Origin: Agaricus subrufescens
Taxonomy: Eukaryota > Basidiomycota > Agaricomycetes > Agaricales > Agaricaceae
Reading direction: 5' to 3'
DNA: 64,000 nucleotides
NCBI GenBank assembly: GCA_029945375.1
Contig: CM057059.1
Span: 1,240,001-1,304,000 of the forward strand
This document shows, one piece after another, positions 24,001-35,100 of the stretch (its first letter is position 1; every line of letters starts with the position of its first letter). The notes beneath the pieces are model-generated. The model saw nothing but the letters and a program-made list of their open reading frames with translations. It was not told the origin of the DNA and made no database searches. The translations under genes were made by a program, and so were the position numbers.

Positions 24001-26606
24001 TCAATCTCTCGGAGCCAGAGAGACCCTCAGGGGGAGGTTTTCTCCCTTGAGTTGTTCTCCTTCCAGCGTCGGAATCATAACCAAGCAAGCCTCTCTCCTC
24101 AACCTCTCGATTTCAGGCGTCAAAGCTAACTCAAAGTTGTTTATGATCTCCACGGTCAACGCCTGAACCTCGCAGACAGCAAATCGCCAACCAATGCAAC
24201 TTCGTACACCACCAGCAAACGTCAAACTGGTCCGGACCTCGTGTATCAGGTCAAACCGTAAGTAAAGATGACATATAGACGCACAGATTGCCGTATACAC
24301 CGACGTTCGGAGTCTTCTTGTCACCCGTATCCCTGAACCATCGCTCTGGATTGTACACATGGGCATCTTCACCAAACGCCTCTTCATTCCTAACAGGGTC
24401 GAAAAACGATAAACAAGGGCTCCACCGGACAATGGTGAAACTTCATGTACCTATTGTACCCCGAGATGGATAGTATCATTTTGAGACCTTTTGGGATAGG
24501 AAGCTTCGTAATTTCTTCTCCAGTTGCGGTGCGGATCGGTTTGGATAACGGTAGCACATCGTCTTGGGCCGCCTGTCTATAATTATGATAAACGGCTGGA
24601 TGGAACCTCATCGACTCCTGTTACCACGACCCGAACAAAAAAGGCAAAGAGAAGTGAGCCAGATATCCAAAGGTAATTAGAATAGCTTGATTAAACAAAC
24701 AACCAACTCGGCCGAGGGGGAATGATCATGAAAAGGAGGGGAGCTCTCACCTTGAGAACTGCATTGAGGTAGGGCATAGAATCAAAATCAGATGCGGTAA
24801 AGTCGGAAGCACCCCGCGCATGAATGGCAGTTTCAGTTTCGCGAATCTCCTTACGAAGCCTGGCCTGTACGTCTGGGTGGCGTGCGAGCTCAAGAAGTAC
24901 CCAGCAAAGTGATGTGGCACTTGTCTCATGGCCAGCTAATAAGATGGTTCTAGTATCGATCCAAAGTCAATTTAAATCGCCAAACCGTAAAAGGCCATAG
25001 ATGGCCCGAACACCTATTATAGAGAACCGAGGACGTACCGCATTTGGGCCAGAAGTTCTTCATCGTTGAGTTTCGCATTTGCGTCCTCCGAGGTGTTCGC
25101 CTTGACTTTTGAGCACCAAGTAAATGGTGACATAGACTCAGTGATATCGATAACCGCGGGAGGAGGCATTTCACATACCCATAAGACTAAGGATATCCTT
25201 ATTTTCTTTGCCTTCCAGGAGAGCTCCAGCTTTCGAATCCACGAGCTCACGGGTCACGGCATTCGCAAGTTGAGCCGTGTGGCGTGCATGTTTTAGATTA
25301 CGACGATTTGAATACCTTGACATAAGTCGAAGAACCCAGACGGGTAATACCGTTTGCATTAAAATGCTTGATTTCGGCGGTGATCCCAAAGTGTCAGACC
25401 TAAATAAAGCACAAATATTCAATGGGCCTCAGCTTAGAGAGGGGGCCGGCCAAGCTAAATGAGCTGCGGCGTACATGAGTCCCATATACGCTTCCATAAA
25501 TGCATTCTTCGAATTGGTCAGAGCGCCAAATTGATAGTCAAACGCCGCTGCGAAATTACTGATGAGCGACAAAGCCAAGTTCGGAAGTACACAGGCTTTA
25601 GCACCTTCTCCAATAGAATCCATCGTTGCTCGTGAGAGCCATGTGGCGACATTCAACACCGCACTTTGGCCAGGTGAACTCACGAGGATATCGGTCCATT
25701 GGTTCGTCATCTGGACAATACAGCGGTCACTAAGCTCTGGCAATCGATAGAAGGCAAAAGACAACGCACCTCTGCACTCACTCGCCGGAATATGGAAACG
25801 AACGCTCTGGATTCGGGGGCTAACACAGTTTTTGAGAACGAAAATGCACCACAATCATCGCCTTGCCCTCACCACCAAAGCCGGGTAACATGACCTTACG
25901 CTGGCGTCGATGAACATCGCCGTCAGCCCAAAGCAATCCGCGACCCATGAGCACTCGCGAGATCTCCGTCCTCTCTGGCCATTTCAAAAAGTTGTAGCCT
26001 TAAGCATTGGGGAGCAGCTTCCCGTCAGACAAATGAGATGGTAGCGCAAAGAACAAAAGAGCTCACCGGACGTATGGAAAATGTACTGCAAGGCTTTTGG
26101 ATCCGAGATTAAGAGACGGTCCTCCTACGTAAAAAAGTTCGGTTTTCAGTAACGAAACCAAAAATATCTATTTCGTGGAAACGAACCCCAAAAGGACCCT
26201 TGATTCTAACCACATCGCCGAATTCTTTCTGATATTTGAAATCAGCTTGCCCAACTTGACTCTGAAATATCTCGACTAAATTCCCTGAGGTGCTTCCTCA
26301 GTTACCGAATCCATCCTAGCTCCGCTTACTAGGGCTCACCAAGTGTGAAAGTTTCTGCAGGCGGTCCAGGAACATGCGCAATCGATATTCTGGCCACCTT
26401 TCGGTATAGTGCATAAACACTGCCCAAGATCGTTGATAAAACTGCTATAACCAAGGGCTGATAAGAGACATCGCCGGAAGCAGATCAATGACATGAGATG
26501 ATGTGATGTGAAAGTGCCTTACATTAGACCCTTGACGTAGCGGAACAGGAAAGAAACTGAACAATGGCGAGTCATTTGCAAAGGCCGCTGTTGTGGCGTT
26601 GAACAT
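24001..26606 (-). CDS. Cytochrome P450 monooxygenase
   Basis: Thirteen exons close in phase: 26523-26606, 26340-26457, 26187-26284, 26067-26124, 25873-25998, 25770-25819, 25475-25734, 25179-25399, 25039-25105, 24751-24949, 24451-24617, 24285-24389, 24001-24226; about 592 residues. A membrane anchor near residues 29-48 (PLVIAVLSTILGSVYALYRK) precedes the proline-rich hinge HVPGPPAE. The I-helix motif is LLAGHETSATSLCW, the ExxR motif ESMRFHP and the heme ligand loop TFAGGVRSCIGWRFA. It is a microsomal class II enzyme of the kind basidiomycetes expand for secondary metabolism or xenobiotic oxidation; the substrate is unknown. No biosynthetic partner gene lies beside it. Exon density is high but usual for basidiomycete CYPs. 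Confidence 0.93.
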
Positions 26607-27378
26607 GGCAAAAGTCAGACCAGGTGGCCTTTGCGAGGAAATCGTTCGAGTGGAAAGAGGGGAAGTGGAAAGGCAAGAAAATTTAGCCCGGACGTGGAAA
26701 ATAAGTGTTCTTTGATTTCCCACTCTGCAGACAAGGGAGCACCCCACGGCTACCGCAGTAGAAGATCTGGCTAGTGACTGCCCTACGCACGACCTAATTT
26801 ATACCTTGAGACCTGTAATGACCCTTTCCACATGATCAGCGGCCGAAGAAAGGCAGGAACACCATAGAGAAAGGAATGAATGGAGATGATAATATCTTGC
26901 GTGTGTACATTCCGCTCTCTGATCAGCCGGCTGAGGAGAGGCGTGCATACATAGGACGAGTGACTGATGCTCATGATTCATTTATGCAATCGCAGTGAAG
27001 ACACTGTTCTCTTGGCTGATATACACGCAGGAAGTGGGTTGGACAAGACACTGCCAGAGACCCTAGGAACGGTGCCACAATTGCTAAGAGACCACAAGAG
27101 ATTGAAGGAGCCTTGGGTCATACCCAGATGGGGTGTGTCGAAGTGTTGCGCCTGCCGAAAGAAGGTCGGATAAACACATGAGCCTAATCATATCGCCCTC
27201 GCCGCTCGGTTCAACGAAGTGCCAAGACAGACCGAATGACAGGGAGTGTGGCGTGCGGGCGGAGCAGTGGGCGTTATATCCCATGTTAAGCGTGTCTGGC
27301 TAAACGAATTGGCTTGACAATTTAAGAGGCGAAGCGAAAGCGTGCTGCCCTCATCCGGGTCACGTGCATCACTCTGCC

Positions 27379-27679
27379 ATGGACAACACGCAGCAAGTCC
27401 CCGTCGCGCGCAAGGAGTGCCTGTCCTGCCGCATCATCGGCTCCGGGACCTTTGCCGGAGTAGGCATCTACGCGCTCTCGCAGACCAGGAAATCTGCACC
27501 GGGCTCGCTCGCGCAGAAACGCATCGTTGGCGGACTGGGTGTCGGTACGTGATCACTACAAACTTCGACACGGGGTTGTTTTGACTTTCTTTCAAGCTAT
27601 GCTGGTTGGAAGCATAATACGGTGGAACACCACCATTTGTGAGTTTCTTATCCAAAACGTGTTTCAAGTGGGTCGATAA
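27379..27679 (+). CDS. DMAC1/DUF4536-like small mitochondrial membrane protein
   Basis: Exons 27379-27544 and 27597-27679 give about 82 residues. The N-terminal half has CLSCRIIGSGTFAGVGIYAL, the CxxC plus glycine-rich helix of DUF4536 (human DMAC1/TMEM261, a complex I assembly factor). A second hydrophobic segment AMLVGSIIRWNTTI comes from exon 2. The end is uncertain: a GTGAGT inside exon 2 could start another intron, which would carry the 3' end into the convergent gene. As annotated, the stop is 52 bases from the stop of the opposing enoyl-CoA hydratase gene. Confidence 0.7.
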
Positions 27680-27731
27680 ACTTTGTTTTAGAATTGTGTC
27701 TACCCGTCAATATCTCTTCACAAGCAACCCC

Positions 27732-28892
27732 TCATGTGTGGGTGAAATTGGCTTTCCTCTTCTCCGCAAACGCGCCCATTCCTTTTAAAACCCAATGAGA
27801 TGAAGCCGCGGAGGCAAAACAATTAACCCTCATGCTCACCCTCTTTTTGGTCGTTTGTGGCGAACAGGCCGTGGAATATCCTCCTCTCATACTTTAGACC
27901 TTCCGCCATCGTTGTCTCGTACGCTAACACAATGATCAGCTCTCCAGAAAACACCACCAGCCCTCTCGACATTACCTTCATTGACAACCTCTTTGCCTGC
28001 CTGAACCGCAATCTGACTCTTGCTGGCTATCTCTTTAGCCATCGCGACTGCATCCTTCACCACCTGTCCCTCGCCCTGTCCAACAATCCTACTTACCATT
28101 CCCCACTTGTCCGCTTCCTCAGCCGTGATGGTCCGACCAGTCAAAACCAGTTCCATCGCACGAGACTTTCCAATAATCCGAGTCAAGCGTTGAGATCCTC
28201 CTCCACCCGGAATAACTCCCAAATTAATTTCGGGTTGTCCGAATTTTGCGGTTGGAGAAGCAAGGATGATGTCACACATGAGTGCGAGTTCGCAGCCTCC
28301 TCCGAGCTGAATAGCATAATGAGTCGCGCTCCCAGAAGCAACAGGGACAGGGGCTCACTGCATATCCACTGACGGCGGCGATGATAGGTTTGCTGATCCG
28401 TGTCATTTCAGCCCAGTCCTCTAGGAATCTATTCTTGTACACGTCCGCGACTAGTGAGATACAGTGGTTAGAGGGATACGCTTTAGCTTGAATAGTTACA
28501 CACATTGTTTGTCTTTCATCTCCTTGATATCCGCACCAGCTAGTAATGTATTAGCTTTCACTTGAATCTAAATAATGCATCCGCATACCAGCAAAGGCCT
28601 TCTCAGATCCGGTCAACACCATTGCCCCAATAGAACTGTCTCCATCCGCATCCTTCATAGCCTGGTTGAGCTCCTTGAACAAAGGGCTGCATAACGCATT
28701 GAGAGCTTTGGGACGGTTAAGTTGAATTAACAACACGTTCGGCTCGGGTCTTGACGTGATGAGGTATTCATAATTCGCGGTGGACATTTTGCGATATCCT
28801 GAAGGTGCGAGTGTAACGGCCCACCGGGTTCGCGTAAGGCTGGAGGAACGAAGGGAGTTTTGAAGCAAAGTGCGAGAGGCGTGATGAGCCAT
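27732..28892 (-). CDS. Enoyl-CoA hydratase, mitochondrial (ECHS1-like)
   Basis: Six exons close in phase: 28589-28892, 28504-28539, 28359-28450, 27976-28306, 27840-27923, 27732-27781; about 298 residues, the normal length. An arginine- and serine-rich N-terminus suggests mitochondrial import. Crotonase signatures are present: [24 protein letters not shown] (oxyanion hole), [16 protein letters not shown] with the first catalytic Glu, and [20 protein letters not shown] with the second. It ends [15 protein letters not shown] like the family. It hydrates trans-2-enoyl-CoA in beta-oxidation. A 36-nt exon encodes most of the oxyanion-hole segment. Confidence 0.95.
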
Positions 28893-29015
28893 GATAAGTT
28901 AAGTTTCTCCGGAGTCAGATGGTGGGTTGCGGGGACCCTTCCAAAGACGTACTTGAGTAACTTGTGGTTGTGGGAGACCACTACCGGAACTTCCGGGTAA
29001 TAATCATGTAATCTC

Positions 29016-29664
29016 TCACGGAGGGCTTCTATAAGCATTCAAAAGCTCTGGTCGTGTCGCGTGTTGCAGCACGAAATGGCTGAGGTTCAGAACTCGGAAG
29101 GGGTACATCGTATCTACCTCAAGAATTATGGAAATGGTGTTGCGGAAATGAATGGCTGAATGACAACTCTTTCTTTGTCCCACTAGTTTGTTACCACAAA
29201 TAGCATCGGGTTGAGTACCCTTGCGAATGGTATTTCTGTGATTACTCACCACACCGTTTTTCCAGTACACGTCGTTCGTGATCAATGTCCTCGCCTCTTC
29301 CAACGTGTCTGCTTCTATAATGAGTATCGACCCTTGGGCGTTGGGTCGAGTTTGACCACCAATAGTCGTCGTGGGTTTATCCGGATCGGCAACTATCCCA
29401 GCTACTCCTGTAAATCCGAAAGGATAATCAATGATCAGTCAACACCGAGGAAATGAACGAATACGCGCTGAAAACACCGCTGTCTATATGTGGCTTTACA
29501 TCCGCGAGGTGAGCTTCTCGTACTTGAAACCTCCTTGCAACGTTGTTAGGGTAGTCTGGCGCATAAACGAAAAATTTATTCTTGGGTGTGGTGCCGGTAG
29601 ACACGAAACGTCGGGAAGAAGCATGAAACGAACGACATGCAATTTGACGAAGATTAAACATCAT
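29016..29664 (-). CDS. YCII-domain protein A
   Basis: Exons 29469-29664, 29250-29407 and 29016-29117 give about 151 residues. A mitochondrial-type leader (RQIACRSFHASSRRF) precedes the YCII fold (PF03795): NKFFVYAPDYPNNVARRFQV, EAHLADVKPHIDSG, then RVAGIVADPDKP and GSILIIEADTLEEARTLI. Keeping frame across intron 1 requires a GC donor (A then GCGCGT at 29468). The alternative GT at 29466 breaks the frame. The last exon (DTMYPFRVLNLSHF) diverges from its neighbour and is the least certain part. YCII proteins are small ferredoxin-like folds of uncertain enzymatic role. It is a tandem paralogue of the gene at 29831-30369. Confidence 0.72.
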
Positions 29665-29830
29665 TTTCCGAGGTTCAAGTGATAGGAATTTAAGTGTCTT
29701 TAGCAGACGGCCGAGTCATGTAATTGTCACAAGACCGTGGACGTTGATGAGCATCATATTCGCGTAGATCATGGAACAGTCTATTGAGGGTGATAAGAAG
29801 ATTTACGAGATGTCTATTGAATGTCCCAAT

Positions 29831-30369
29831 TCAAAGATTGAATCGAGTAACGATCACGTAGGGCAGAACAACGATCTTCTCAATATCCCACTGCACCCTC
29901 GTTAGAAAATGGCTGCAAAATTGAATAAATTGGGAGAGCGTACCACACCCGACAGATAGTAGACGTCAGTCTTCACCATCTCCCAGACTCTAAAGTCGAC
30001 AATCAGAGTTTACGTCACGATGACTAGAGAGGTGTGGTTTGGAAAGGAGATTATAAACCCACTGATCAATGTTGTCTGCCTCACAAATGAAGGCGGATCC
30101 GATCATCTTCTTCGGCGCATCTGGTGAGGCGATGGACTCGGGTGTCAACAAAGCACCCCCGACACCTTGATTCGCCCGAGGACGATCAGTCAGACGAGAC
30201 CGTGTCAGCATATAATTCGGTAGAATATTCGCGCACGGACGAGTCCACTGCTATGATTGGCTGCGGCAGTTTCAAGGTGCTTTGTGCGAACAGAGAGCCG
30301 TTTGTCGAGGGTGTCTTGTTCAGTCTTATCAGGCGCATAGACTAGAAAGCGAGGGCGAGTAGATGCCAT
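29831..30369 (-). CDS. YCII-domain protein B
   Basis: Exons 30237-30369, 30063-30165, 29944-29989 and 29831-29890 give about 113 residues. STRPRFLVYAPDKTEQDTLD opens the fold, followed by KHLETAAANHSSGLVRVGGA, LLTPESIASPDAPKKMIGSA, FICEADNIDQVWEMVKTDVY and the C-terminal strand WDIEKIVVLPYVIV. This matches fungal YCII-domain proteins over the whole length. It has no leader, unlike neighbour A, so it is probably cytosolic. Function is unknown; some bacterial relatives act on chlorinated or muconate-type compounds, but that does not transfer reliably. Confidence 0.82.
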
Positions 30370-30828
30370 TGTCTGCCCTAATCAGAATGTCGAGGGAAAG
30401 AAGATAAGGAGGGGAAGTCTTTGCATAAGCAGGATGCTCGTCTGATGATTGCCTGACTGGTACACCAGGGTTTACCAGAATCCATTCTTAGTCGCTGAAT
30501 CCATCTGTCAAGACTACGCATGACCGAGGTAAGGACCATGTAGGGTTTGTCTGTCTGTTCCCCAGTTATTTTCGATATCAACCTAGCTGGGTTAGAACCT
30601 CGAAGACTGCCCAAGACTGAACTGTGATGAGGGCTCCTGCAAACCCATAAATGCGTCGTCGGCATATATAGTATATCCGGACGGTCAATTCCATACCGTT
30701 GGTGGCGTGAGGTGATCTCCGACCCAGAGCTGAGAGCTCGTCATGATAGTCGACATCACGTGGGAGCGGTTGGCATCAAAGGACATGCAATTAGCGCTAT
30801 TATTACTTACCTACCACCGTCAAAGAAA

Positions 30829-31939
30829 ATGCCACGGACCTCCTCGCCCTCTGTGCAACCCCGCCCACGCCCAAAGTTCTCCCCGATAGCCTCAAAGCCC
30901 TCCTCAAGACGACAATCCTCGCCTTCGCACATTCTCGAACTCTCCTCCGATGATTCGCCACTTTCTCCTCATCATCATCCTCCCCACAAGCGCACAAAGT
31001 CCCCTTCCCAATTACGCCCCAAGACTGCCTCAAACAATCCCCGCCTGACGTCCTCTGCGGACGTCATAGAAATATCCTCCGACGAAGATGATGTGCTCCC
31101 CTCGCAAGAGTCTGTCGTTGCCGCTCTGCGGAAACAGGTCTCGAGACTCAAACAAGTATGTCCCTCTGTTGGTCAATATCAACCTGATAATCCTAACCCT
31201 TGCCAGGAAAACGACCGACATGTCAAAGAACGTTCCGCACTGACGCAAGCACTGGCCCATTCAAATGCGGAACTCCAGAAAGCAAACGCATCAAAGCATA
31301 ATTCCGCTGATGGCAAGCTTGTATTGGTGCGCTCATCATTGATCACCCTCGGTAAATTCCCAGCCTGATCAACAACCCCCCGCTTCTTTGATGTAGGAGT
31401 TTTCCAAGCTTGAAGACTTGCTTAGCTGCGAAATTTGCTCAAATCGTTTGTATACGCCTTACCTGTACGTTGCATACACCCATCTTCGAAAGGGAGTACG
31501 GCATTGATTTACATAAATAAACAGATTACCAGACTGCGGCCACACATTCTGCCTGTCCTGCCTTCGTGATTGGTTTGGGGTGACCCACGCGCAATTCCTA
31601 CAAACACACCCTCATTGGAACCCCAACGGGCAGAATCAATACATCGCACGCATCCGAAGTCTCCTTCGACCCGAATATTTCATGCACCCCCAAGTTCAAC
31701 ACCAAATGCTGCACCTACAACAGGCCCAACCAGAGTTCACATGCCCAACATGTCGCAAACGAGTATACCGGCGCCCCATCGAAGTTTATACCCTCAAATC
31801 CCTTGTAAGGATGAACCTGAGTGCCAGTGAAGAGGAAAAGGCAAAAATCCCGCCAGACTCATCTGTTGTCCAAATGCGACGTGGGCGCGTAGTTGTGATT
31901 GATCCTTGGGAGGGGTTCTTCCCAAAAGATCCAGAATAG
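30829..31939 (+). CDS. RING-type E3 ubiquitin ligase
   Basis: Exons 30829-31155, 31207-31326, 31397-31464 and 31525-31939 give about 309 residues. The N-terminal third is serine- and proline-rich with two acidic patches of the type VIEISSDEDD, resembling SUMO-interacting motifs. A predicted coiled coil (AALRKQVSRLKQ ... LTQALAHSNAELQKANA) precedes a C3HC4 RING: CEIC, then across intron 3 CGHTFCLSCLRDWF, a long insertion, and CPTCRKRVYRRP. The SUMO-interacting-like motifs and coiled coil suggest a nuclear ligase. It is divergent from YCII protein B, with 459 bp between starts. Confidence 0.85.
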
Positions 31940-32108
31940 CTATAGCTTTCCCCACTTATGTCTACTTGTAAAACATAGCATGTTGATGTACATTAATAAT
32001 ACTGTTGCAACGAAGGGTGGACAGGTAATTTAAATTACAGAAAATCAATCATAGATATTATACTCTACAGAGAGTCCGATGTAGGGTGGTTCACTGAGAG
32101 GCTCACTA

Positions 32109-35100
32109 TCAACGTTTCTTTGCTCTCGACTTTCCGGATGTCTTCCCTGTTGTCTTCCCAGCTCTAGCACGCTTAGTAGGTGGTGCGGCATTAGACCCTT
32201 CGATAACCTCCATTTCATCATCACCTCCATCCATTTTGCGCTTCGCCGCACCCCGTGAAGGACCATCTAAGTCACTACCTTCACCGGCCATCTTCACAGT
32301 TGGACTCTGCTGCCTCCAAGACGACACAGACCCCTTTGCGGAACCTCGTGACACGATAGAAGAAGCAGGAGATGCTCGCATAGGAGTCAATTTCCTTTCA
32401 CCCTTCACATGACTAGAAGACGATCCAGCCTCTTGTTCCCCATCACCACTACCAGTCCCACCCCCAGCACTCTGTATCGCACGTCCACTCGAGACCGAGG
32501 TAGGAGATGATATCGACTCATCAAAGTCAGTCCTACTCTCCCTCCAATCACGAGCAAAAATACCCTCAGCATCCAAACCATCCTCAAACGTCCGTATATC
32601 ATTCAACGCATGCGCATCATACTCTCTTGCTAGAAGTTCAACAACTCCATCCCCAGTCATCTGCGCGCTAAAATGTTCCAGTGACAAGGAACCTGTATTC
32701 TTCACCAAATATCGTGTCTTAAGCCGAGCCTTTTCCTGACGTTCAGAATCTTCATCTTTACTTGTCCCGTCAATCCCGGATGTGTCATCTAGATTTTCGA
32801 TCCATTCCCATGGTTGATTAATGACAGGCTGTCCCTGCAATATGTTTCCAGCTGCATCAAGCCGGGATGTAACAAGATTGGTCACGGCACTACCGGTTGT
32901 AAGGGAGGAGAGTAGAGATAGGATCTGTTTTCGGTATTCTAGTGGGAGATCAGTCGGGACTTCAGAGCTCGATGTTTTTGGGTAGTGCCTGAAAGGATCG
33001 AACGAAAGTGGTTTAGCAGGTTGTGGAATTTCTGACACAAAGAAAAAAAAAAATCGAAATATCAGAATATGCGCAATTTGAAACAGGTTCTTAGGCCTGA
33101 AGTAAAAAGCATACTTACCATCGATGATGTAGAGAAGTGTGTCAATGAGGAGTGGGTAAAGAACTGGGTTCAGGTGGTCCGGCGCACCAAAGTACTATAT
33201 AAAAATAATGATGGAATGAGAAATATGCTTCAGAGAATCCCAAGACAAACACACACCAAAGCAAGGTCAAAAAGATTTTTGATGAATGCGCCACTAAGGT
33301 CCTTCATTTTCGGAGTCCAAGCCCCGCGGAAGCCAAGGTCGAACTGTAACAGTCGAACTAGCAGGACAATCGGCTGTGAGATTTGTACTGATAGATCGAT
33401 GGCGGGTGACGCGCTCGACTTCAGGGTAGTAATCATCTCAGAAAGTTTATCGTGAAGGATTGTCACGAAATCGTCTTGGACTGTAGGATCAAGATTCAGG
33501 AACAGTGCTCCTCCTTTCCTGAAAGGCTGGGCGATGTAAACCAGCGCACGTAGCACTTCTCCAACATGTCGGAGTTTGTCAAGTGCACTGGTCATCTGCT
33601 CAGATATAAATTCCTGGAGCAGCTCATTGATGCATTTGAAACCGTTCGCTATAAACTGTGTGGTAGAAAATAGTTCGCGGTTCCCATCAGTCACGTTCGT
33701 GAGGTGAGGCAAGCCATAATCAACTGACTTTGCTGGCGACAGTGCTGTCAACCCCTTGCGCCATCTCCCCAACATAGTAAGCCTCCTCCGAAGTCATCGA
33801 TTGATGAAAAAGCATGATGGACAACTTGTTTAAATTGTTGCTTGCTGCCTCGTGCGTGGCTTCCTGTGCAAGCGCCTTCCCTAATTGTTTGACCGAAAAT
33901 TGCATCTGAATGGTTGTGGCGACGATTTTCCAGGGACTAAGTAGACAGTTTACTTCGGGCCAATGATACATGTTTTTTTCTTTCGCCGGTATAATTCAAT
34001 GATAGCAGGGTGACGGTCAAAAAACTGACACTCACCATCAACATTGTCTCCCAAGATAGTCCTAAGACCTGCAATGATCTTTTGCCCCAGATCAGCTGAA
34101 GATTCCTTAGATAGGTGGGGATAATCTTCGAATGCCGCTCTGATTACATCCAAGCTCCTGTAAGCACCCTGACGAAATTGGTTACCGTGGCACAACTGGT
34201 GTCGAAGTGAGGTAAATTCGGCCCGAATCTCTTGTGGAATGTCGTGTTTGTTTTCTAGAAGAATGAGAAGGGGAATATTTTTGACGAGGCATGAAAAATG
34301 CGGTTCTTCATAGACCGTCCGCCGCCTGGTTTGAAGGCACTGAACATCAAAGAGGTCAACAGGAGGTATCCCGGAAGGGTTGGGACTTTCTTGTAATAGC
34401 AGTTGTCGGAAGATGTTGTTGGCAGCCGTTAGGAAAACTTGAATTTCTGGTGTTGATTCTGTAGCGCCAAGTTGCCACGCAGGATAGACCACACCCGTCA
34501 GGATAGTTGTGGTCTTCAGCGCCCCATGGATACAGAGATACAACAAAGACACTGTGACAACCTCCCAAGCTCCAGCTGTTAAGGCAGCTATTTCGTTTTG
34601 GCCTGGACCCGCGAACCATTTCTGCACGTCATCGTCTAATCCATCGGGAAGGTGTTGATCCACTTGCCAGAGAAACATACCGTACCGCAACGCACAAGCT
34701 CTCCATTGAGCGGTATCAGGATTCATTAGAGGAACTTGGCGCAGACTCGCGATTGCGTTATCCCAAACTTTCCAGGCCCAGTCAGTAGAAGTGCGATATT
34801 TAATCCAGAGGCCATTCGCAAGAGCCGAAGGTGCATCCGCTGCCGTATCTGCAGCCATCATGAGAATTTCAGGGAGTACACTTGGAACAGACTCAGGATA
34901 CTCTGTAACTGGTCTCAAAGCCTTCACAGCTGTCAGAAAGAGTCGTGATGACAGATAAAGAGGTCATACCAGCGTGAAATGACCCAGGTCAGAGTCTATG
35001 CGCTCCCGAGAAGCCGGGCTGAGATACAACTTATCACCATCAAACTCAACCAGCAGTGAAAGCAATCCCCTTGATTGTATGCCTCTAGTTTTCCAGGCTT

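Noticed and set aside
27842..28372. 171-codon plus-strand frame
   Set aside because: It is antisense to enoyl-CoA hydratase exons, which carry catalytic motifs.
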